Of a stretch of 64,000 nt of DNA, positions 43,901 through 52,736 are shown one piece after another. Position numbers and translations under genes: made by a program. Where the stretch lies: NCBI GenBank assembly GCA_964035575.1, contig OZ037845.1, forward strand, positions 1,116,001 to 1,180,000. Direction: 5' to 3'. The stretch comes from Rhynchopus sp. YZ270_cl-10 (lineage: Eukaryota; Euglenozoa; Diplonemea; Diplonemida; Diplonemidae). The notes below the pieces were generated by a model that was not told the DNA's origin, did no database searches, and was given only the letters and a program-made list of their open reading frames with translations. The first letter of the stretch is position 1, and each line of letters starts with the position of its first letter.

Positions 43901-44383
43901 TTAAAAAAAGCTGTGTTTTTAAAAATTGTGTGTGACGACATTCGTCGGTTTCTTTCTTTATCCCATGCCCTTTTATAATAAGTCTTTGTGCGGTGAATTG
44001 AAGGGTGTACTGCAGGAGGGCGAATTTTTTTTTCTCTCAGACATTTTTTCGATCCTAATCAATTGGATAGCGTGGCGTTAAAATTGGTAAACTGTCTTTT
44101 TTTTAAAGTGTGCGAATCAAAGCATATTAATTTCAAGTTTTTTCTCATATTTTTTTTTTCTCTTCTTTGCATCAACAAGTGGAAAGGGATCCCCATAAAT
44201 GTCCAGAATAAAGAGCCCTACATCATAGCCTTTTTCAAGAAGGGTATGTAGTTAAAAAAAGACCACATTATGCCAATACATTTTTTGTCATTAAAAAAAG
44301 GGCAAAAATACTATATTTTTTGTTTCTCGTCATACGCCAGGCGTTATAGATGACCCCTACCCTTTTTTTGTGTTTTTTTATTA

Positions 44384-44430
44384 GGTGACTAAGCACGAGA
44401 GGCTTAGGATCATCTTATACACTTTTCTTT
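44384..44430 (+). repeat. ACGAGAG hairpin element, best consensus match
   Basis: GGTGA, CTAAGC (44389-44394), ACGAGAG, GCTTAG (44402-44407), GATCATCTTATACACTTTTC, T-tract. Confidence 0.8.
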
Positions 44431-44436
44431 TTTTTT

Positions 44437-44512
44437 CACTCCTGGGGTTTCGATAATCCCCACGGAGTGTCGGTACTTCTGCGTCCCAGAGGCGTTTTTG
44501 CACTATCAGGAT
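44437..44512 (+). repeat. Double-hairpin element
   Basis: CACTCC (44437-44442) and GGAGTG (44464-44469) around GGGGTTTCGATAATCCCC, then GTACTTCTGCGTCCC, AGAGGCGT, TTTTGCACTATCAGG. Close match to 4164; sits next to the hairpin at 44384. Confidence 0.75.
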
Positions 44513-44709
44513 TTTTTTTTTTTGAAGCGACAGTGCAAATCTTTCCTTACTGTCTCTTCCGTTTCCACATTGGTTGTGTTCCCTCAATAGCATGTTCACA
44601 TTCTTACTAAGGTCGATCCATAACATCCCTTTTTTTCTCTGAAAGAACATCCTTACTTTTGCTAAATCAACATCACCCCCCCACCGCTATTCTGCTGGGT
44701 TATACAGCT

Positions 44710-44960
44710 TGACTCATCAGATCCCACAAAGGGTGTAGGTTCATCTAGACAGCAGGACGGTGGCCATGGAAGTCGGCATCCGATAATGAGTGTGTAACAA
44801 CTCACCTGCCGAATGAAGCTATTCCCGAAAATGGATGGTGGTGCTCAAGCGACCCACCCATAGTCGGCCGTGCTCCGGTATTGAAAAGGCCATAGGAGTG
44901 CGTGACCCACGCCGCGAAAGGAGATGGCGTGAGCCTCTCTGGAGCGTGGGGTGAGTGCTC
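44710..44960 (+). rRNA. LSU (28S-type) rRNA fragment, isolated copy
   Basis: The sequence contains CAGATCCCACAAAGGGTG, TTCATCTAGACAGCAGG, ACGGTGGCCATGGAAGTCGG, GAGTGTGTAACAACTCACCT, GCCGAATGAA and GAAAATGGATGG in the order known from a highly conserved part of eukaryotic cytosolic large-subunit rRNA. Beyond about 44840 it becomes lineage-specific. No flanking rRNA is present, and the 3' side runs into A-rich sequence (44970-45020). I read it as a dispersed, probably retroposed fragment rather than a working gene, although LSU rRNA is naturally split into pieces in Euglenozoa. Confidence 0.88.
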
Positions 44961-46160
44961 TAATAAAGTGCTCAAAAATGCAAAAAAAATCAAAAAAAAA
45001 ATCAAAAAAAAAAAAAAAGCAATGATGAGCTCAGGGAATGGTCCATTGTATGTGTCCTTTTTGCTCATTAGAAAGTCTATAGTTCAGGTCTCAATGTATG
45101 TGTCTGCAGGATAGTAACCTCTGCAAAACACTTCTTTTTCAAATCGTTACAAACGCCTTTTTTTAAAACATCGGTCATCGTCGTTCCGAAATGTAATAAA
45201 AAAATAAACGAATTTCCGTAAAATGTTTTCCAAGACTTTCAAAACCCCAGAAAAAAAAAAGGTGATTTTCACCCTAGTTATGTTGCTCTGTTTAGTCCGT
45301 GCGAGTTCTTTGAAAACTCAGTTTCTGTGAGTTTTATTTGCCTTATTTCTTTTTGTTCCCTATTGTCATGCCTGAGACCCTTTGACAAATATGTTAAGAA
45401 TGGTGTGTTGTGTTATTTTCCGCAGAAACTAGAGTCTTTTGTGTCTACAAGTGAAAGCTATTTGTGGATTGCAAAAGGTAAGCCAAAAAAAACCTTCTCC
45501 CCTAAAGGGGAAAAGAACCCATACTGCACTTTGACGTTTTCTTTTTTTTTTTATAGAAAAGAAATGTGGTTGCTGCAGCTAAAGACGGAATAGCTTATCT
45601 AATCCTATCCTTCTGCGAGAGTTTTTTTGTTTATTTGCTTTTTTTGTGCTCCAATATTTTAGGATTTTTCGAAAGAACAAAATCACATCGGGTGAATTTC
45701 ATCTCGCTTTTTTTGGAGGTTCTGTTCACATTGAATGTCGAACACAAAATCCTTTAGCTGTGTGTGCACAAGAAGGCACTGTCATATTCTTCAAATTTTA
45801 TTAGGAAATTCTTACCCTTTTTGCCCTGCGTTTTAGTGTGAGGAAACGCTTCACACTGGGGGAGGGCTATAGAATACACTGTGACTAATCGGGAGACCCT
45901 TGGTACTTTCGTTTCATTTTAACGATGCATAACAGCCACCCTTTTTAAAGATATTTTTTTTTGCATGCTGCGTGAGGGATATCACCTTTGCGCGCATTCT
46001 TTTTGCTTGCCATAAACCTTAACCAAACGATGTTTACATTATACAGTCATTTTTTCCCTTTTTTTTTTTTCAATACCAGAATAGGTGAAGGAAACCGCAC
46101 TTCACCTTAAATTCCACTTTTTTTTTTTATTGTGTTTTTTTTTTAAATACTTTTTTGGGG

Positions 46161-46200
46161 TTACTAAGCACAGAGGCTTAGATTCATCTTACCAAAAACC
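46161..46200 (+). repeat. ACGAGAG-type hairpin element
   Basis: TTA, CTAAGC (46164-46169), ACAGAG, GCTTAG (46176-46181), ATTCATCTTACCAAAA. Confidence 0.75.
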
Positions 46201-47677
46201 CTTCTCTCTTTTTTTTCTTTTTTCTTTCTCCACAGTCCACCCCCCTTCGTGGAGAATATTCCTTTTTTTCATGAGTCCACAGAGACCTTTGCATTTCCAA
46301 CTCTCTTTCCCCCCCTTTTTTGATGCCATATTTTATCGATGTATTTTTGTTTCCCCACAATGTTGAGTTGTGCACTACAGGGTAACGTTAGAAGTTGGGT
46401 TCAGGTAGGGTGTGAGGGGGGGGGGTATAGTCAAACTCAGGGTTTTCTTTCCCCCGCTGACAGTTTCAAGTCCGTTCCCTTGACTGCTGTTTCGCCAGAT
46501 AGTAGTTAGGGACAGAAGGAATCTCATTGGTCCATTCATGCGCGTCTTTAATTAGAAGACGAGGCATTTGGCTACCTTAAGAGAGAGTCATTTAGTTTAC
46601 TCCTGCCGTTTTATACCATACAACGAAAACGCACCGATCCGATACAAAAAAAACGCCAAAAAAAACCTCGACAGAGAAAAAAACTGTTGAGGAATTTAAA
46701 AAAAAAATGCCTAAAAGAAAGGACTGCTGAGATGTTTCATTTTCAAGCTTTAGCTCAGTTGGGAGGGGGGGGGGTAAAAAAAAAATGGATGTATAGAAAG
46801 AAGCGAATCTTATTTCCCCTTTCCCTCCCCCTCGGTTCTTTTAGGTGACCAAGAGGTTTAGGTTCATCTTACAAATTACTATTTTTTTGTGTGCTTTCAT
46901 GGCTGGCATCGTACAATGGGTCGGTCGGAGGTGCCTGCATCAATAACTACCTTTTTTTTTTTCTCCCCCACCGCGGATGCATTTAAGTATGCAGCCAGCA
47001 GCCGCACTGTCGTTACATAACAACGTATTTTTCCCTCTTTCAATGCAACCCGATTTCAAAAAAAAAAAAAAAAAAAAAAATAGTGAGGACTGTAGCCAGC
47101 TACACTAAACCAGCAGATTAAAAAGTGGTTGCAATGTGGCATCTACGTTAAACTCGAACACCTTTTTTCAAAAAGGTCAATACTTTTTGTGCGGCTTTCG
47201 GCCGGTTTTTGAGTACAGATCTTTCTTCCAGAAGGTGGAAAAGTGATACAGCAATAAAGTGTTATTTCATATAACGGTATCCACAAAATGAGAGGTACGA
47301 AGGTGAAGGCTGCGTGATGGTGTCTACACATTGTCAATTGTTCAATTAGAAAGAAACGTTCTACGAAGAGGCGATTGTCGACAAAAAGGAAGGGAAAAAA
47401 ACGTTTTCTTTTTTGCTTGGAAAGAGTGCAATAAAATTCAGAAAAAGAAACCACCTGTTTTTTTGAGGTGTAGGTCATCTAAGATAACATATGTTATTTC
47501 CCCGCATTTTTCTCTCCCCCCCCCAAGGTGGCGTGGATTAGGTTCATCTCACCATATGCTGTAGTGCGCATAAAAGATGCATTGTGCCCTTGAGGCGAGT
47601 CCATCTTTTTCTCACGTTTTTTTTAATCTAGCCTTTTATGATACTTCTCTCTCTCTCTTTCTTTCTGTTCTTTTTTT

Positions 47678-47722
47678 GATGTGTGTGCACGAGAGGCATG
47701 TTCATCATACAAGTTTTCCTTT
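47678..47722 (+). repeat. ACGAGAG hairpin element
   Basis: GATGTGTGTGC, ACGAGAG, GCATG, TTCATCATACAAGTTTTCC. GTGC pairs with GCAT through one G-T pair. Confidence 0.7.
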
Positions 47723-48149
47723 TCTCTCTTTTGGTATCCTATTCCTTTTTTCTCTCCTCACACAACAAAAAAAAAGTGCAGAAATTGAAAACAGATACTT
47801 TAAAAAATGGAAATCTATTTTTTGTTCTGATCCCCGAGATCATCCGCAAAGATTGTTCAGGTTTGATGCGTATTTCGGCACCTTCAACGCCAGCTCGGTT
47901 TTGAAGATCCCGACAGACACCAGAGCAAGCAGTCGCATCTTCCACACCGCAATTTACACTATTCTTCTGCTCAGTCATTGCGAGGATATAGGAAATGCAA
48001 GACCGTGTCTCACCTATCTCGCCTATTCTCTGTAATCCACAACATGCCACGAGACTTTATTTAGATAATCTTCTTGAAATCTTCACAAAGCCCCATCCCA
48101 CATCCACACCCCCACACCCCCCTCAGAACACACAACTCCTTTGTACCCC

Positions 48150-49457
48150 ATGCCCGAGGCGAACCCCATACACAGCCCTGTGGTATGGGTCATCGGTCCA
48201 ACCGGATCGGGAAAATCTAAGCTGGGGGTAGACCTGGCACGGCACATACAAAGCCTTGGGGGGTCTGCGGAGATCATCAACGCCGATGTGATGCAGATGT
48301 ACACGGGGCTTCCTATCGCCACCAACAACGTTACTGGGGAGGAGGCGGTTGGGGTGCGGCACCACTTCCTTGCAGACAAAGACCCTTGCACGACGGTGCC
48401 GCTTAGTGTGCCTGACTTTGTGAAAGACGCGACTGCTCTGATTGCTGCCCTGCAAGAGAAGGGCACGACCCCGGTCATTGTAGGTGGTTCTAACTATTAT
48501 GTTCAGTCGCTTCTCTTCCAAGAAGCGTTGATGGGCGACGCCTCGAGTGAAGTACCAAGCATTAACCTTGATGCATTGGACCCTGCTGAGTTGTATAAAC
48601 TGCTTGAAGAGAAGGACCCAGCGATGGCAGGGAAATACCACCCAAACGATGTGCGCAGGGTACGAAGGTCGTTGGATATTACATTGGAGTCGGGGCAAAA
48701 ACATTCGGAGCTTGTTTTGTCACAGAACAAAGGCGCCTTGAGGTACCTCCCTGCAGATCGAAACCTTGTCTTCTGGGTCGATTCTGAGCGTGACGTTCTG
48801 AACAAACGGTTGGACGACCGGGTAGATGACATGGTGAAGAGAGGGGTGTTCGAGGAGGTGAAGGCCTTCTGGTTGCGGTACTGCTCTGAAACGCAGACTC
48901 CACTGGACACAGAGTGCCCAACTAAAGGGATATTTGGTGCAATCGGATTCAAAGAGTTGTATCAATGTACACCACCAGGCGCTCCTACAGACTCCCTTCC
49001 TACATACGAAAAGGGCCTGGAGTTGATGAAAACGAACACCAGACGATATGCGAGACAGCAGGTACAATGGATCCGACACAGGTTTTGTTGTCACAATTCT
49101 CTCTCGGTGTTGAGAGTGGACTCAAGCGAGGCATCCAAATGGGGTGAAAACGTGAGGGCAAAGGCAATAGAGGCGTTGGATGCGTATCTTAAGAATGGTG
49201 TAGTTTCGGAGCAGATTTTGAAAGCATTGCGTGTAGTGGAGGATGTGAATGAGGATGCAAAAGTAGGCACCATGCAGATGTTCACATGCCCGGTCTGTCC
49301 GAATAAAGTTCTGACAGGTAGGGTGCAGTACGACATTCACCTGCAGTCGAGAAAACACAAAGGGCTCCTCCGGAAGGCGGAACGGCAGCCATTTATTGAA
49401 GAACAGCAGCGGAAGAAACGACTCAAATCTGAAGAGAGCAAGACCACCGCACAATAG
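48150..49457 (+). CDS. MOD5: tRNA dimethylallyltransferase (Mod5/MiaA type)
   Basis: Single exon, 435 residues from the ATG at 48150 (23 nt after CAG 48124-48126). The enzyme transfers a dimethylallyl group to A37 of tRNAs reading UNN codons. P-loop GPTGSGKS is near residue 15; the Asp of the DSxQ-like motif is in INADVMQMYTGLPIATN near 40; VGVRHHFL and PVIVGGSNYYVQSLLF follow. A U1-type C2H2 zinc finger (CPVCPNK..H....H, about residues 379-405), found in eukaryotic Mod5/TRIT1 and absent from bacterial MiaA, and a Lys/Arg-rich end complete it. Length is normal for eukaryotes. No obvious presequence, so cytosolic or nuclear is likely; dual targeting cannot be judged. Confidence 0.94.
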   Translation: MPEANPIHSPVVWVIGPTGSGKSKLGVDLARHIQSLGGSAEIINADVMQMYTGLPIATNNVTGEEAVGVRHHFLADKDPCTTVPLSVPDFVKDATALIAALQEKGTTPVIVGGSNYYVQSLLFQEALMGDASSEVPSINLDALDPAELYKLLEEKDPAMAGKYHPNDVRRVRRSLDITLESGQKHSELVLSQNKGALRYLPADRNLVFWVDSERDVLNKRLDDRVDDMVKRGVFEEVKAFWLRYCSETQTPLDTECPTKGIFGAIGFKELYQCTPPGAPTDSLPTYEKGLELMKTNTRRYARQQVQWIRHRFCCHNSLSVLRVDSSEASKWGENVRAKAIEALDAYLKNGVVSEQILKALRVVEDVNEDAKVGTMQMFTCPVCPNKVLTGRVQYDIHLQSRKHKGLLRKAERQPFIEEQQRKKRLKSEESKTTAQ

Positions 49458-50156
49458 GGGGTGAAGATAGTACCTTGTGTCGTGTAGTCTGGTGTATTCT
49501 GCCTTTCCAGTACAAAACAGGTGTCGTGGATCCAACCCCGCCCTTCTCCGTGGACACCAGGTTTAACTCTTAGCAGAAGACAGTCAGAAACACAGAGAGC
49601 TTTTCTTTGTGTCTAGGGGGGGGATCAGGGATGGGGTCTCTTCACTCCAAGGTTCTTTTTTTAAATTCTACAACGGCTTGCTTGAAAGGGAGAAATAGTT
49701 CGGTACGGTCGCCAATGCACCTAATACAGGAGGATTTGTGCAAAGAAAACAATACTTTCTATTACCTACCGTTCTCACTGTTTTCATGCTAACCCCGAAA
49801 TGGAAAAAAGAATCTCATAAAAGCAATACCGTTTTGAAGGATTTTTCTTTTTTTTGCAGCTTTTTAAAAAAAGGCGAGGTTTCTGCGTTAATGATACACA
49901 GTTTGTTGCTCCCCCACTCCCGCGCCAATTTGGATGGTTTTCTGTGAGGGGGGGTTACGCACTTTTCAAGTCGCTATAGGGTCCTCAAATGTCAACCCCT
50001 CTCTCTCTCTTTTAGTCTACGTTGTGTATGTCGCTCATTCATCGATACCAGCTTTCTCTTGTATTGCACTTCCCTTTGAGGGTAGTGGCATATAGAGACA
50101 CCGCACCACACCACATCCAGGTCAGCCAATCTCCACCCCCTTAAACCAACTTTAAA
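49458..50156. other. Spacer before RPS17
   Basis: T-rich start, a GGTTACGCACTTTTCAAGTC fragment (about 49953-49973) related to the family D tail, then a C/T-rich stretch ending in CACATCCAG. No gene. Confidence 0.6.
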
Positions 50157-50650
50157 ATGGGAAAGGTCCGCACGAAGACTGTCAAGAGATCCGCGCGTAT
50201 GATCGTGGAGAAGTACTACATTAAGCTGACACAGGACTTCCACACCAACAAGAAGGTATGCCGCCCACTGCTCTGCACACCCACCACTACCCCACAATCC
50301 TACAGGTGATTGACGCCGTGGCCATGATCCCCTCCAAGCGTCTGAGGAACAAGATCTCCGGATTCACCACCCACCTGATGAAGCGTATTGCACGTGGACC
50401 GGTCCGTGGAATCTCCCTGAAGCTTCAGGAGGAGGAGCGTGAGCGCCGTCTTGACTTCGTGCCTGAGGTATGTGTCCGCTGTCCGTAATGTTCTGCAAAA
50501 TAACCACTGTTTCCCTTTGCACAGGTGTCCGCCGTGGACCAGCTCATCATGGACGGAATTGAGGTCGACGAGTGCACCATGGCCATGCTCCGTGACATGA
50601 ACATGTCTGGCATCAGCAACATCAAGAAGGTCTACTCCTCCCGCAACTGA
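50157..50650 (+). CDS. RPS17: Small-subunit ribosomal protein eS17
   Basis: Three exons, 50157-50255, 50306-50467 and 50525-50650, encode 128 residues. Both introns are phase 0, only 50 and 57 nt long, with GTATG donors and TACAG/CACAG acceptors. The protein starts [20 protein letters not shown] and continues with [28 protein letters not shown] and the D-M-SG-SNIK-type end, all diagnostic of eS17, a component of the 40S subunit. Length is slightly below animal forms. CAG at 50118-50120 lies 36 nt upstream of the ATG (context AAAATGG). This is the clearest evidence for the intron grammar used for the membrane-protein genes. Confidence 0.98.
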
Positions 50651-50819
50651 GTTCTCTCCTCTAGAGAGAACGAGTGCTGATCAAGAAACAAATACAACAA
50701 AACCAGGACTGTGAGAACTACATGTATCCTGAACTAGTTTAAAAAAAAAAGAGTGCATTGAATTTTTCCATTTTTCCATTTTTTTTTAAACGTCTCGTCT
50801 GAGAACGTTCCCGAGAACA

Positions 50820-50932
50820 CCCCTCTGTTGTGCATGATGAAATCCTGGAACCGCCCTAGCCAAGCCGAAGCAACGCTGTGGATACATTCCAACCTCACCT
50901 GACTGCTGACACAACACAAACCACACTCCTTT
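50820..50932 (+). repeat. Repeat module R1, copy 1
   Basis: About 112 bases starting CCTCTGTTGTGCATGATG and including GGAACCGCCCTAGCC; nearly identical to 59712-59823 (one A/G difference seen). Confidence 0.85.
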
Positions 50933-51055
50933 TTATCCGCCTTGCAAGGCTCCTCTACCCACTCTGCACATAGAAAGCAATGATGATAAACTTGGCATTT
51001 GGATTGAAGCCTCGGCTGTTGAAACCAAAACCTTTCTACCTTAACATATCTTGCT

Positions 51056-51339
51056 GAGCACACTTCCGTCTCCACACAGCAACATGATGCACAAAACACA
51101 ACCATTCGGCCAGAGGTGGCCAACAAAGTCACGGCACCCTCGGTGGGGCTCGAAAAATTATGTCAAACTCAACAGGTCTGATTGTTGCTGCTCTCCTCTT
51201 TTGAATACAACCACTTCACATGACACCACACACAGCGAGCATGATGACAAAACTTCTTGGCAGCACCGCAAGCTGCTCCCAATACACCTCTCAGGAGGAT
51301 ATGAGGGTTGGTCTTTCTTTCGCCCCTAGCTGACTCCAC
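51056..51339 (+). repeat. Repeat module R2, copy 1
   Basis: About 285 bases from AGCACACTTCCGTCTCC to CTAGCTGACTCCACA, nearly identical to 59960-60242. Contains CATTCGGCCAGAGGTGGCC and CACGGCACCCTCGGTGGGG. Lies upstream of the chromodomain gene; the other copy lies upstream of the cyclase. Confidence 0.88.
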
Positions 51340-51512
51340 AACCTGTGCACATTCACACATCACATCACATCACGATGCAACACACAACTGCAGCTTCGGA
51401 AGTGATGAAAACCACTGATATGCCGCCCCAGTCGGAGCTCCACGAGCGATGCCCGAATAGGCTTTACAATACCTTAGGACACCTCTGATCTCTCTTCTGC
51501 CTCGAAACACAT
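51340..51512 (+). repeat. Repeat module R3, copy 1
   Basis: Begins ACCTGTGCACATTCACAC with a CACAT-rich stretch, then GATGCAACACACAACTGCAG and a tail ending CTCGAAACACAT. Matches 58133-58320 almost exactly; a diverged form is at 52448-52580. Confidence 0.88.
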
Positions 51513-51629
51513 GAATACTATTTAGATTGAGGAGCTGTTGATGTGATGGAAGGAGCGACACCTCGTACCCCACAAACACACCACACCAACAGACACACTA
51601 TTATCCTTTCCCTTTCCACTCAGATCCAA

Positions 51630-52109
51630 ATGTCTCTGTCCAGACGTGAGGAACACGCACACACGACAGCATGCTCTGATCTGGTGAACCCCGTGGACGA
51701 GTTTGCACCCGGACAGGTGCTGCGGAAGGGACGGCGTGGGGACGGGGAGCGGTGCTACCTTGTTGCGTGGCGTGGTGCGGAGGGGCTGTGCACGTGGGAG
51801 ACGGAGACTGTGCTTGAGGATGCAGGACACGTGCAGCTGTTGCGTGTTGGCAGTGCAGGTGCAGGTGTGGCGCTTGGTGTTGGGGATGTGGAGACACAGA
51901 ACACACACAGCAGCAGACGGCGGCAGCGTGCGACGGGGTGTGTGAAGCCGGCACGGAGTGGACCGATGATGCGGGTGGGGTTGGGTGGACAGATGCGCGA
52001 GGGTGTGTTGCGGACACTCCCACAGAACAAGCCTGTGCCACGTGTTGCGAAGGGGGAGAAGACGAAGGTGAAGCGTCTGCGTGACGAGTGGCGTGTGTCG
52101 CGATGCTGA
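51630..52109 (+). CDS. Small chromodomain-like protein
   Basis: The frame is open from 51543, but the ATG at 51630 comes 6 nt after a good acceptor (CCTTTCCACTCAG, AG 51622-51623), giving 159 residues. Residues about 28-75 (FAPGQVLRKGRRGDGERCYL, then VAWRG..LCTWETETVLEDAG) follow the chromodomain pattern: a beta strand, Y-L-V-x-W-x-G, then T-W-E and an acidic helix. The remainder is Arg/Lys-rich and low in complexity, compatible with nucleic-acid or histone-tail contact. An aromatic cage cannot be confirmed: only Trp residues in the second strand and Tyr are obvious. Chromatin binding is inference from the fold match; the gene could also be a lineage-specific basic protein. Confidence 0.6.
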   Translation: MSLSRREEHAHTTACSDLVNPVDEFAPGQVLRKGRRGDGERCYLVAWRGAEGLCTWETETVLEDAGHVQLLRVGSAGAGVALGVGDVETQNTHSSRRRQRATGCVKPARSGPMMRVGLGGQMREGVLRTLPQNKPVPRVAKGEKTKVKRLRDEWRVSRC

Positions 52110-52736
52110 GGTGCATGTGAGGCACATCTGTTCTGTCTGACCTGCTTCAGGCAACCCTAACCTTTTATTGCTTTATTGCTTTACTTTTCAAGAAACACTT
52201 TGGCTGGAACATGTGCACTGCACGTGTTGGCAGCTCTCTTGTCCTTCTTCTTTTGTTCATGTGCACATGAATGTTTGCTTCATGTAAATGCAGAGATGTA
52301 CCAAAACAGTCTGTCAAGCGGCTTTCTATCCACAGCTGCAGGACACTGTCTTGTGCATCTGTATTCTATTTAAACGAACACACAATTCATTCACCCATTT
52401 CCCCCAGTGCAGCAGCACAACAACTTTAACCCTAGCTGAGTCCACAACCTGTGCACATCCACACAACACACTACATCAAAGGGCCATATTCTGTACAAGA
52501 ATTCCCCTCACTAGGCATCAACCACATCACATCGCCTCACACCACGATGCAACACACAACTGCAGCTTGCATGACAGAATGCATCTGAGCTTAATGCAAT
52601 AGGGTTACAACACCTTCCCTCTGCACTTTTGTTTCGCCACACTTCACACATGATGTATCACTCTAATATTCCTCCCAGCACCTCAGCCACGTCACCCCAC
52701 AGATACTCTTTTGATACAAACACATACCTTGCTCCA
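52110..52736. other. Spacer with a diverged R3 module
   Basis: 52448-52580 resembles R3 (ACCTGTGCACATCCACAC, GATGCAACACACAACTGCAG) and is followed by unrelated sequence. GTGC-ATGTGAG-GCAC near 52112-52126 is a possible hairpin-family remnant. No gene. Confidence 0.6.

Larger units (their letters stand above)
40401..48149. other. 7.7-kb gene-free stretch full of small elements
   Basis: No credible coding region. Contains two hAT-like elements, an LSU rRNA fragment, a GGACCT array, family D copies and many hairpin elements. Also has GATTGTCGACA fragments (about 43078, 47370), CT repeats (42173-42195) and a 20-A run near 47060. Confidence 0.75.
50651..51629. other. Spacer made largely of duplicated repeat modules
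   Basis: Contains modules R1 (50820-50932), R2 (51056-51339) and R3 (51340-51512), all repeated between 58 and 60 kb. No gene recognised; a minus-strand frame within R3 (GIARGAPTGAAYQWFSS) exists only because the two repeat copies are nearly identical. Confidence 0.7.

Noticed and set aside
44384-44430. tRNA gene or pol III A/B boxes in the ACGAGAG elements (TGGCTAAGC, GGTTCATC)
   Set aside because: The two boxes would be about 10 bases apart, and no cloverleaf or acceptor stem can be drawn.
51056-51339. A tRNA-Ser-like D-arm (TGGCCGAATGGTT on the minus strand) in repeat R2
   Set aside because: No complementary acceptor stem or T-arm at the right distance.
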